The notes under the pieces were generated by a model, which saw only the letters and a list, made by a program, of their open reading frames with translations, was not told the DNA's origin and ran no database searches. The position numbers and the translations under genes were made by a program. Below, piece by piece: positions 1-7,695 of a stretch of DNA of 20,471 nt. Numbering within the stretch: position 1 is the stretch's first letter; every line of letters starts with the position of its first letter. Source of the DNA: Burkholderiales bacterium (GTDB lineage: Bacteria; Pseudomonadota; Gammaproteobacteria; Burkholderiales; JACMKV01); the NCBI GenBank assembly GCA_014379915.1, contig JACMKV010000169.1, forward strand, positions 1-20,471, written 5' to 3'.

Positions 1-239
1 ATCGCCAGGAACGTACCGTCGCGGTTGTCGAGCACCGCCGAGAATCCCTGCACCGGCTGCTTGTCGATGAACGGCGGCGTGCGGCCATTGGCAGCCGCGA
101 TATATTGACCTGACGTGGGGCCTTCGGCGAAGGTATCGGCCGGCAATACGGCGCGCCCGACGAGTTTGTTGTCGGCGAGCGCAGCGCCCGCAATCATGAT
201 GCTCAATCCGAATGCAATCGACGCGCGGCACAGGTTCAT
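1..239 (-). CDS. Exported phytase-like esterase, N-terminal part (cut by window edge)
   Basis: Reading leftward from the ATG at 239 gives about 79 residues with no stop. Residues 1-22 form a Sec signal peptide (hydrophobic core then ALA-D), so the product is probably periplasmic or secreted. The mature start, with FAEGPTSGQY and later GFSAVLDNRDGTFLA, resembles proteins annotated as 'esterase-like activity of phytase family' (a predicted beta-propeller phosphoesterase). An AAGGAG ribosome binding site lies at 248-253, eight bases before the ATG, which supports this start. The gene is divergent from recJ, with about 140 bases between them. The catalytic part lies outside the window, so the family call rests on the N-terminus alone. 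Confidence 0.55.
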   Translation of the reverse strand, partial: MNLCRASIAFGLSIMIAGAALADNKLVGRAVLPADTFAEGPTSGQYIAAANGRTPPFIDKQPVQGFSAVLDNRDGTFLA

Positions 240-379
240 CTTCGAGGCTCCTTCGGCGTGGGGTTATTTCGTGAAATCTATCAGCGCTGTCTTACAACGG
301 CATGAAGCGCATGTGACAGCGGCATGAACCGAGTGGCGTCGTGGGGTAAACTTGCACGTCATTCCCGCGCCCCCAAATC

Positions 380-2479
380 TTGCCGAGCATCGTTCAACGC
401 CAATACTCGCAGCTATCGTTCGACGCGCTTCGCGCCGCCGGTCATTCGCCGCTGTTTGCGCGCCTCTATGCCGCGCGCGGAATTGCGCGTCCGCAACAGC
501 TCGATCACGCGCTCGCCGGACTGCTTTCGCCGAGCTTGCTGAAGAATGCAAAAGAGATGGCGCGCCATCTAGCCGATGCGATCGCGGCGCGCAAGAAGAT
601 TTTGATCGTCGCCGATTACGACGCGGATGGCGCGACTGCTTGCGCGGTCGCCATCCGCGCCTTGCGCAAATTCGGCGCTACCGTCGATTACCTCGTGCCG
701 AACCGATTCGAATACGGTTATGGTCTGACGCCGGAAATCGTGGCGCTGGCGGCGGCTAAAAGTCCTGATCTGCTGCTCACGGTCGACAATGGAATCGCCA
801 GCGTCGAGGGCGTCGCCGCGGCCAACGCGAGCGGTATCGCGGTTCTGATCACCGATCATCACCTGCCAGGTAATGCGCTGCCGGACGCGTTGTGCATTGT
901 CAATCCCAATCAGCCGGGCTGCGAATTTCCCAGCAAGCACCTGGCGGGCGTCGGTGTGATTTTTTACGTGATGCTGGCGTTGCGCGCCGAGCTGCGGCGC
1001 CGGGGCATGTTTTGCGCCGGAAATCCCCCCTCACCCCCCTTTTTCAAAGGGGGGCATATCGGGGCGCCCGTGGACGATCACTACCATGCCGGCGCCGCGG
1101 CTTCCTTTGAGAATGGAATGCAATCCTCCTTTGAAAAAGGGGGCGACGCGCAGTGGCGAGGGGATTTAGATGGGGGTAACGCTGCCGCGAATTTCGGCGA
1201 AGCGCAGCAATCGATACCGCCATCCCCCCTTTTTGAAAAGGGGCCGACGCGCAGTGGCGAGGGGATTTACCCGATGCGCAGCGAGCCGGCGCCTCGCAGC
1301 CTTTTAAACGACAGTCCGCGCAAAGAGCCCAATCTTGCCAGCCTGCTCGACCTCGTAGCACTCGGCACGGTCGCTGATGTCGTAAAGCTTGACGACAACA
1401 ATCGCATCCTCGTGCATCACGGTCTCGCGCGCATACGCGCTGGCCGCGCGTGCCCCGGGATCGCCGCGCTGCTGCGAATCGCACGCCGCGAAGCGCGCAA
1501 GGCAGGATGTTATGAGCTGGGCTTCATGCTCGGGCCGCGCCTGAACGCCGCTGGCCGGCTCGCCGATATGGGAATCGGCATCGAATGCCTCCTCAGCGAC
1601 AGCGAAGGATCTGCTTCAGCGTTGGCCCAGCAGCTCGACGGATTGAATCACGAGCGGCGCGATATCGAAGCGGGCATGCAGGAAACCGCGCTGGTCGCAG
1701 TCGATGATGCGCAAATCAGGGATAGCTTCACGATCAGCCTGTTCGATCCCGGCTGGCATCAGGGTGTAGTCGGCATTGTCGCGGCCCGCATCAAGGACAA
1801 GCTGCACCGGCCGACGATCGCGTTCGCGCGCGGCAATAACGGCGAGCTGAAGGGCTCGGGGCGCGCCATCGCCGGATTGCATTTGCGCGATGCGCTCGAT
1901 CTGGTCGCCAAGCGCCATCCCGGCCTGTTGTTGAAATTTGGCGGACACGCCGCGGCCGCTGGCTTGACGCTAAGAGAATCCGACTTCGAACGTTTCAGTC
2001 GCACGTTCGAACAGGTAGCGCGCGGTCTTTTGACTGCCGCCGATCTCGAACGCGTGATCGAAACCGACGGCAGTCTCGACGACCAGGACATTTACATGGA
2101 AAGTGCGAGGGCGCTCGCCGGTCATATCTGGGGACAGGGATTTCCGCAACCGGTATTCCATGACCGCTTCAGCGTCGAAAGCCAACGCGTCGTCGCCGAC
2201 AAACATCTGAAAATGAAACTACGGAAACTGCATCGCAGTACAGCGCACGCTGCTGCTGCTGGTACCGCTGGTGCGACCACCGTTCATGCACCTGCCACAG
2301 ACAGCATCGAAGCCATGCTGTTTCGTTCCAATGCGCCACTCCCCTGCACGATCGATGCCGTCTACCGGCTCGACATCTACGAATACAACGGCGCGAGCTG
2401 CCTGCAATTGATCGTCGAGCATTGGCAGGACGCGAGCAAAGTTGTCTGCGCCGAAGCCGTACTCAACGCGGTCGATTGA
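380..2479 (+). CDS. recJ: Single-stranded-DNA-specific 5'-3' exonuclease RecJ with a large internal insertion
   Basis: RecJ degrades ssDNA 5' to 3' in recombination and repair. Motifs are in the family order: DADG (residues 81-84), VDN (135-137), DHH (159-161), LGTVADVV (328-335), GPRLNAAGR (385-393), and the DHHA1-type GGHAAAAG (521-528). The frame has a stop at 347-349 and the only standard start after it is TTG at 380, so TTG initiation is likely; no clear Shine-Dalgarno is visible. The product is 699 residues against about 565-580 usually. Most of the excess is residues 212-314, a low-complexity insertion between the first catalytic block and LGTVADVV. A second, smaller expansion rich in Ala and Thr sits near residues 620-640. 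All catalytic motifs are intact on both sides, so the enzyme may still be active. Confidence 0.93.
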   Translation: MPSIVQRQYSQLSFDALRAAGHSPLFARLYAARGIARPQQLDHALAGLLSPSLLKNAKEMARHLADAIAARKKILIVADYDADGATACAVAIRALRKFGATVDYLVPNRFEYGYGLTPEIVALAAAKSPDLLLTVDNGIASVEGVAAANASGIAVLITDHHLPGNALPDALCIVNPNQPGCEFPSKHLAGVGVIFYVMLALRAELRRRGMFCAGNPPSPPFFKGGHIGAPVDDHYHAGAAASFENGMQSSFEKGGDAQWRGDLDGGNAAANFGEAQQSIPPSPLFEKGPTRSGEGIYPMRSEPAPRSLLNDSPRKEPNLASLLDLVALGTVADVVKLDDNNRILVHHGLARIRAGRACPGIAALLRIARREARKAGCYELGFMLGPRLNAAGRLADMGIGIECLLSDSEGSASALAQQLDGLNHERRDIEAGMQETALVAVDDAQIRDSFTISLFDPGWHQGVVGIVAARIKDKLHRPTIAFARGNNGELKGSGRAIAGLHLRDALDLVAKRHPGLLLKFGGHAAAAGLTLRESDFERFSRTFEQVARGLLTAADLERVIETDGSLDDQDIYMESARALAGHIWGQGFPQPVFHDRFSVESQRVVADKHLKMKLRKLHRSTAHAAAAGTAGATTVHAPATDSIEAMLFRSNAPLPCTIDAVYRLDIYEYNGASCLQLIVEHWQDASKVVCAEAVLNAVD
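1013..1324 (+). repeat. Dispersed C/G-rich palindromic repeat inserted in frame within recJ
   Basis: About 310 bases hold three copies of a short palindromic core (a C-run, then TTTTT, then AAA, then a G-run) near 1022-1054, 1124-1143 and 1223-1244. Two identical 24-base direct repeats lie at 1145-1168 and 1246-1269, each just after a core. Translation gives motifs such as PPSPPFFKGG, SSFEKGG and PPSPLFEKG, a pattern I recall from dispersed intergenic repeats of proteobacteria that sometimes enter genes. The insert keeps the RecJ frame open and falls between conserved blocks, probably in a surface loop. Its total length is uncertain by a few codons at each edge. Confidence 0.8.
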
Positions 2480-2515
2480 CCGAACAATCAAAATCAATCA
2501 AATTCAAAATACCAT

Positions 2516-2549
2516 GGGGTCGGACAAGGTCTGATCCCTTCGATTTTTT
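2516..2549 (+). terminator. Hairpin terminator after recJ
   Basis: A 10-bp stem (2516-2525 with 2529-2538, two G-U pairs as RNA) with a 3-base loop is followed by TTCGA and six T at 2544-2549. It begins 37 bases after the recJ stop. The core resembles the GGGGTCAGACCCC-type palindromes scattered in many betaproteobacterial genomes, so it may be a REP-like element serving as terminator. Confidence 0.6.
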
Positions 2550-2707
2550 AGGCAAGCGACATCCACAGCTTTTGCGCGACGATCAGCGCACGCATGCCGC
2601 CGCCGCGCTGCCGCACGGCCGGCTGAAAGCGATGCAGGTCGCGGGGCAGCAATCGATCGATGCAAACTTTAGGTCTTTCCGATACGGCGTTCTCCTGTTT
2701 GCTGGTA
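2548..2707 (-). pseudogene. Broken short coding remnant, function unknown
   Basis: On the minus strand an open frame runs from a stop near 2706 to TAA at 2548-2550. It includes the plausible protein-like stretch KVCIDRLLPRDLHRFQP followed by RALIVAQKLWMSLA. No ATG, GTG or TTG lies before the protein-like part, so it looks like the start of a protein that has lost both its initiation codon and the rest of its length. The composition loosely recalls the N-terminus of some bacterial metallopeptidases, but I cannot name the family. It lies directly downstream of the M4-like peptidase gene, in the same direction. Confidence 0.3.
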
Positions 2708-2730
2708 GATAACTACCTGCAGCTTCCATT

Positions 2731-4656
2731 TCAACTCTCCGGCTGCTCGACCTTGTGCACAAGCTTGAACAATTCCCCTACCGGTTTATACGCGTTGCCC
2801 TCGACCTTCCAATAACGCTTGCCGATTGCGCCCTGCAGAAACTCGCGCCGGCGATCGAGGCGGCCCTGGCCGAGCACGCTTTTGAGTATCACGAAGCGGA
2901 CTTCGCCTTTCGGATCGAGGATGATGGTCGAGCCGCCGTGGTACTCGAATGCGGGCCGACCCTTTTTGGCGAGGACTTTGCGCACTTGCGTGACTTCGGC
3001 AACGAGATCGAACGCGATCTGGCCGTCGGGGCCGGTGCGGCGCGAGGTGCGGATCGACTCGATGCGCGGCAGCGTGACCTGGTCGCCTTCGAGCTCGGCA
3101 TCGCCGCGTTCGACAAGCCCGAATTCGCGCATGTGCTCCTTGCGCGAAATGCACCTGGCGAGCGCGCGCGCCTGGCGTTCGAGTTCGACCGTTTCGACCG
3201 CGTAGCCCGGTTCGCCGCTGAATTGCAGCTTTCTGAAGTGCAGGTCTTCGATGGGCGGCAGCGCGATGCGCGGCGGACGCCAGACCAGCGCGTCCTCGGT
3301 CAGGCTGGCGACGTCGCGCGGATAGATATTGCGGCGGCGAAACGCTTGAATCAGCGCGCCCCGGTAATCCCAGATATCGTCGGGAACGAGATCGATATCG
3401 GCGGTGATGATGGCGCGCAAGTAATCGCCGAACGTGAGCCCGACCGGCGGACAGTAGTCGACCGCGCGGATGCAGAACGAGAGAAATTGACTTGCCAGTT
3501 TGGCGACGCGATCGGCGAGCACATTTTGCAAATCGTGCGGCAATTCGCCTTCCGGCAGAACGCCGGAGCCGCCAGTCGCAAGGCGCAGATAGCGTGCGCT
3601 CTTGCGCTGATAGATGGTCGTGAATGCTTCGAAAATCGCGGCGACGAGTACCGAGCCGAGCGCGTGCGGTTCGAGCGTGTCGTCGTACCTCCTTTCCGCG
3701 TTCACATCGAGCGCGCTGCGCAATGCTTTTTCTATACCCGTGGTATGCCCGAACTGCAGCGCGAGATCGGTCAGATAGTTCGCTTCCGAGATGACGCCAT
3801 GCGATTTCTGGATCGCGTTCAGCACGACTTCCTTGTAGCTGAAACGCTGGAAGATCGCGACCAGATCGGCAAACGCTTCGTGAAATGCGATGACGTCGGG
3901 GCCGCTCGGCTGGCTGAACTGCGCGCGCAAGCCATCGAGCAGCGCGTGCGTGACTTCGTGCGTGACGATATCGTGCGACAGGCAGGTGAACACGAATCCG
4001 CCGGGCAGAGTGTTGTCGTTCGCTTCCTGATCGGCCTCAAAGTAGCCGAAGCGCAATTCCCCGGCGCGCTCGTCGTAGTAGGCGTTGCGAGCGTGATCGG
4101 CATGCGGCTTGATCAACAACTTACCGTCCTGCACGCCGGGGCCCCAACCGAGGTGGCGGCCGAGCGCCTTGCGGAACGCCGCATAGACCGTGCTGCACAC
4201 CGCATACACCATCTGCTGATGAAAACGCGGATCGGATTGCGACGGGTCATAGCCATCGCGTATCAATACTTCCTTGCTGTCGAGATCGGCGCGGCGATAG
4301 CGGATTTTCTCGAAGCCGTCGTAATTGTCGACCTTGAATAACGCTCCGACCGGCCCGGGGGCTAGCGGCTCGTACGGAACATTGACAAGCGCGACGGCGC
4401 CATCGAGCCGAGGCACAGCAGGATCGATGGTAAAGATGCGCAGCGGCCGGTACAGCGGTTCATTGCGGGCGCGCTCGTGCGGCGCGGCCGACCGGCGTTT
4501 GATGCCTGCGCCGAGCTCGTAGCGATCATCCTGGCGCGCCGTCTGTTTTTCCGGCGCAGCGGCAGGGCTAGCGCCGAGAGCCGCTTCGCCGCGGCTTTGC
4601 GTGACCGCTTCGGTCGCTTCCGGAGTCGACGCAGTTGCGCCCGGTTGGCCAGTCAT
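2731..4656 (-). CDS. M4-like zinc metallopeptidase (gluzincin)
   Basis: The 641-residue protein has HEVTH at 233-237 and, 23 residues further on, FHEAFADL with E260 and D264. This is the two-His-plus-Glu zinc site of gluzincins (thermolysin/M4 type: HExxH then NEAFSD). The first 60 residues are Ala/Thr/Pro-rich and charged, not a signal peptide, so export would need a non-classical route. Residues 300-641 show no domain I recognise; they could be the helical half of the peptidase plus a C-terminal extension (a YKPVGELFKLV segment near the end). The ATG at 4656 begins one base after the TGA of the upstream caspase fusion gene, so the two are probably translationally coupled and may work on the same target or be delivered together. 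The classical propeptide (FTP/PepSY) is not evident. Confidence 0.75.
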   Translation of the reverse strand: MTGQPGATASTPEATEAVTQSRGEAALGASPAAAPEKQTARQDDRYELGAGIKRRSAAPHERARNEPLYRPLRIFTIDPAVPRLDGAVALVNVPYEPLAPGPVGALFKVDNYDGFEKIRYRRADLDSKEVLIRDGYDPSQSDPRFHQQMVYAVCSTVYAAFRKALGRHLGWGPGVQDGKLLIKPHADHARNAYYDERAGELRFGYFEADQEANDNTLPGGFVFTCLSHDIVTHEVTHALLDGLRAQFSQPSGPDVIAFHEAFADLVAIFQRFSYKEVVLNAIQKSHGVISEANYLTDLALQFGHTTGIEKALRSALDVNAERRYDDTLEPHALGSVLVAAIFEAFTTIYQRKSARYLRLATGGSGVLPEGELPHDLQNVLADRVAKLASQFLSFCIRAVDYCPPVGLTFGDYLRAIITADIDLVPDDIWDYRGALIQAFRRRNIYPRDVASLTEDALVWRPPRIALPPIEDLHFRKLQFSGEPGYAVETVELERQARALARCISRKEHMREFGLVERGDAELEGDQVTLPRIESIRTSRRTGPDGQIAFDLVAEVTQVRKVLAKKGRPAFEYHGGSTIILDPKGEVRFVILKSVLGQGRLDRRREFLQGAIGKRYWKVEGNAYKPVGELFKLVHKVEQPES

Positions 4657-4657
4657 A

Positions 4658-7594
4658 TCAGCCCCGCAACCTTTGAATCAATCCTTGCAGCGTTTGTATC
4701 GTTTCCGCTTTCATCTGCCGCGACAGCGCCGCTTCGGGAGTAGCAGCGATGCCTGAAGGCGCGCCGCCGTTCGCCGACAGCGGCTGCAGCAGGCCGCGGG
4801 CCGCCGCGTGATCGGGGCAATCGAGCTGCGGCTCCTGGCGCGCGCCCACGCCAAACTCGACGAGCATGCGCTGCGCGAATTGCTCATTCGACAGACCATC
4901 GATGCCGCCTCGCAGAATCCTGATTGCCCGCACCGTGAAATCGCCGTGACCACCGCTCTCCCATGCGACCTGTTCGGAACGGCACGCCGAGAAGGCGATG
5001 TTCTTCATCGCCTGCCGGCCCGGAGACACGGCGCGCGCCCCTCCCTTCTGCTCACGAAATTGCCGATGCATTTGCTGCATCGCATCGGACGCTGGCAGAA
5101 AGCGCGCGCGCTGGTCGCCGCCAGGCGCTCCGTGCGAGGGATCGGCGCCGACTGCAAAGCGACTGATCGTTCCCGAGTGACAGCAATCGGTAAAGACGGT
5201 CAAATTAACGCCATCGCCAAGGCGAGCGAAGATTTCGCGCAAGTCATCGTCGATGACATAGGCGCCGGCCGCATAGTCGAAAGGGCACAGCGCTTCGTCC
5301 TTGTCTGGCGTATCCTCGGGCGCCTCATCGCCGTCGTTATCGGGAAATTGCGTGCCGTGCCCGGCGAATTGAAAGGCGACGACATCGCCGGCAGCGCTGC
5401 TGCGCACGAGTTCGTCTAGCTGGTTGATTATGGTGTCGCGCGTCGCTTCGGCATCGCGCAGCAGGGTCGTCGCGAAACCGAGCTGCGTAAAGGTTCTCGC
5501 CCATTCCTCGGCATCGGCTACGCAGCCATTCAGCGGCGCGGCTGAATACTGGTTGATACCGATGCACAGCGCGCGTTTGCGTCCGCTGCCGGCTGCACGC
5601 CCGCCAGGCGCTATCGACTGCTGCGACGGCTGCGGCCGCGTCTGCTGCGATGCCGCCGGCGGAATGCTATCGCTGATGCGCTGCGGCCAATCGACTTGAT
5701 CGCTCCACGAATCGAACGCCCGCGCACCGCCGCGCGCGACTGGATATTCGACGATGCGATCGGCATCGGCCTTGCCGAGAATTCTGCGCATGACGCTGTT
5801 CATCGTCGCGCCATCATCGTCGAAGCCGCCATGCGTCGTTGCTGTGGACGCGCTTTTGCCTTTGCCGATAGCGGAAACCGAGAGGACCAATTCGGCCGCT
5901 GCCAGCTTCGTCGAATCGAGGCCGAACAACGCTTTCATTTCAGCATCGGCGCGCAGGCTTTGTTCGAGCCCGAGTATCGCGGTCTCGGGTTCGCGTTCGA
6001 GCGCGTGGTAGACCAGATACAGCAGCGATTTGCGATAGACCTGCGCGCAATGGTCGTCGCGCTCGTAATCCCTGGCCATGGTAAACACGCTGAGGTGATC
6101 GACGCCCTTGCCCGGCCCAACGCGCGGCATCAGCAGTTTCTTGAACACATCGACTTCGATAGCCGGCGCAAGAAAATGCGCGGTCTTGAATGACGGCGCT
6201 TTGAGTTCGCCCGCGGCCGCAAGAAAATGCGCGTGGAAGATCGAGCCCGCGCTGTGGCCGACAGCGTGCAGCTCGACTTTTTTGTTGGCGTCGCAAAACG
6301 CCTTCAGCTTGATCGCGGCGTAGCGCGCGCCGCCCTCGCCGTTCGCGGCGTCCGCTGTCGCGGACGCGTATTCGGCGGCGAGCTTCATGCCGCCCCAGAT
6401 GCGCGGGCCCTGCAATGCGCGCGCGGCTTTTTCGAGCAGCGGATCCGAGATGTGATCCGATATGAAATTGCGCGTGCCTTGCTGCGAGCGCGTCAGGAGC
6501 TGCCCGATCGTTTCGAACAACCCGGTTTCCCAAACGAAATAGATCGGGTAGATGTTGTTTTTGCGCCACCAGTCGAGTTGCTTGTACGCGATCTCGAGGC
6601 CGGTCGATTCCTTGACCAGGCCGCCATGCGCGAAAAACACGATGCGCAGCGGTTCGTTTCTTTTTGCGGCTTCCTGCAGCGCGCGGCCCAGATGCTGATC
6701 GAATATCGCGTCGACATCGCCGCGCTCGGTTTTCCATTCCCCGTCGCTCGAAAACTTGCCCAGATTCAGATTGATCAGATGCGGACGCAGCGCCGCCAGC
6801 ATCTGCGGGCCGAGGCCGGAAGCGCGCGCAGCCGGCCGGCCGGGAGAGGACGAGGGCGTGGCCAGGGGCGTGGCCAGGGGCGTGGCCGTATCGTCAACGT
6901 CCTGGTACGAGTGCTCGGCATCGGCCGGATCGGTTGCCGGCGGGATTTCGCGGCCGAGCGCATCGATCGCATCTTCGACGATCTGATTGATCTCCTGGGC
7001 GTCGGGCGCGAATGGTGGTTTCGGGGTTCGCGTCGCCGCGCGCGGCGTCGGCGCGGGCTCATCCAACTGCTGCCGCAGTACGCGCACTTCATCTATGAAT
7101 TCGTCATAACGAACGGCCGATCCCGGACACGATTTCGACGACATCGCGTTGTGGAATTTCAAGGTCTCCGGCGCCAGCCCCCATTTTTTCTGGACGCGCG
7201 CGATCACTTCCAGCACGGTCTTGCGTTGCTCGCCTTCGAAGCGGTCGCCGCCTTCATCGAAATCGCCGATGATCTCGAACATGAACGGGCCGGCTACGCT
7301 GTTGCCGTTGTGCCCCGACGCACTGACTGGCGGCAGATTCCAGTTGCGGCCCGACCAGATCGTGCCGTCGGGGGCGATGGTGATGTGCTGTGCGATGTCC
7401 TGCCACTTTTTTACCTGCGTGTGATACAGGTACATGCCGAGTATCGTCTTGTGGCCGTCGCTTTTGTCGTATTGACTGTGGTTCGGCCGCCACGTGTGAT
7501 GCATGTGCACGGCATTGATCCTGCGCTTCAACTCTATCTTGTCGAGCAGCGCGGCGAATTGTTCTCTGGTGAGTTGCTTGAATGGGGCGGGCAT
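4658..7594 (-). CDS. PGRP-type amidase / serine hydrolase / caspase triple fusion
   Basis: The 978-residue protein has three enzyme-like parts. Residues 20-176 match the N-acetylmuramoyl-L-alanine amidase/PGRP fold: VHMHHTW (H32/H33), then H148 and C156 in a KFHNAMSSKSCPG segment, which supply the zinc ligands of wall amidases. Residues 275-560 look like an alpha/beta hydrolase: VFFAHGG near 320 (oxyanion region) and a GHSAG nucleophile elbow with S448. Residues 670-935 are a C14 caspase/metacaspase: KRALCIGINQY, H746 in AGHGTQ, C805 in DCCHSG, acidic DNDGDE between them. Pro/Thr/Ala linkers (180-260, 640-670) join the parts. There is no signal peptide or TM segment. An AAGGAGG site at 7600-7606, five bases before ATG 7594, fixes the start. 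The gene is followed after one base by the M4-like peptidase. It could cut peptidoglycan, lipid and protein, or the caspase could process the fusion. Confidence 0.85.
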   Translation of the reverse strand: MPAPFKQLTREQFAALLDKIELKRRINAVHMHHTWRPNHSQYDKSDGHKTILGMYLYHTQVKKWQDIAQHITIAPDGTIWSGRNWNLPPVSASGHNGNSVAGPFMFEIIGDFDEGGDRFEGEQRKTVLEVIARVQKKWGLAPETLKFHNAMSSKSCPGSAVRYDEFIDEVRVLRQQLDEPAPTPRAATRTPKPPFAPDAQEINQIVEDAIDALGREIPPATDPADAEHSYQDVDDTATPLATPLATPSSSPGRPAARASGLGPQMLAALRPHLINLNLGKFSSDGEWKTERGDVDAIFDQHLGRALQEAAKRNEPLRIVFFAHGGLVKESTGLEIAYKQLDWWRKNNIYPIYFVWETGLFETIGQLLTRSQQGTRNFISDHISDPLLEKAARALQGPRIWGGMKLAAEYASATADAANGEGGARYAAIKLKAFCDANKKVELHAVGHSAGSIFHAHFLAAAGELKAPSFKTAHFLAPAIEVDVFKKLLMPRVGPGKGVDHLSVFTMARDYERDDHCAQVYRKSLLYLVYHALEREPETAILGLEQSLRADAEMKALFGLDSTKLAAAELVLSVSAIGKGKSASTATTHGGFDDDGATMNSVMRRILGKADADRIVEYPVARGGARAFDSWSDQVDWPQRISDSIPPAASQQTRPQPSQQSIAPGGRAAGSGRKRALCIGINQYSAAPLNGCVADAEEWARTFTQLGFATTLLRDAEATRDTIINQLDELVRSSAAGDVVAFQFAGHGTQFPDNDGDEAPEDTPDKDEALCPFDYAAGAYVIDDDLREIFARLGDGVNLTVFTDCCHSGTISRFAVGADPSHGAPGGDQRARFLPASDAMQQMHRQFREQKGGARAVSPGRQAMKNIAFSACRSEQVAWESGGHGDFTVRAIRILRGGIDGLSNEQFAQRMLVEFGVGARQEPQLDCPDHAAARGLLQPLSANGGAPSGIAATPEAALSRQMKAETIQTLQGLIQRLRG
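6854..6887 (-). repeat. 12-base tandem repeat in the caspase-fusion linker
   Basis: Nearly three copies of a 12-base unit (GGGCGTGGCCAG on the plus strand) encode the PLATPLATP stretch in the linker between amidase and hydrolase domains. It is likely variable in copy number, and each unit keeps frame. Confidence 0.8.
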
Positions 7595-7695
7595 CGCATC
7601 CTCCTTGGGGAAGGGAGTAAAAATTACTGTACAGGCATCTCAAACCAATTTATATATGCCAAAGTACTAGGAAAAAAGTCATAGACGCCCTCGTT

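Noticed and set aside
115..551. Short overlapping ORFs between the esterase and recJ
   Set aside because: They overlap both real genes or their promoters and show no protein-like features.
1044..1484. Minus-strand ORF in recJ
   Set aside because: Shadow of the repeat insertion and recJ coding sequence.
2755..4341. 528-codon plus-strand ORF
   Set aside because: It is antisense to the M4-like peptidase, has no family motifs, and its openness follows from GC-rich codon bias on the other strand.
6227..7684. 485-codon plus-strand ORF
   Set aside because: Antisense to the amidase-hydrolase-caspase gene, Arg-rich, without motifs or ribosome binding site.
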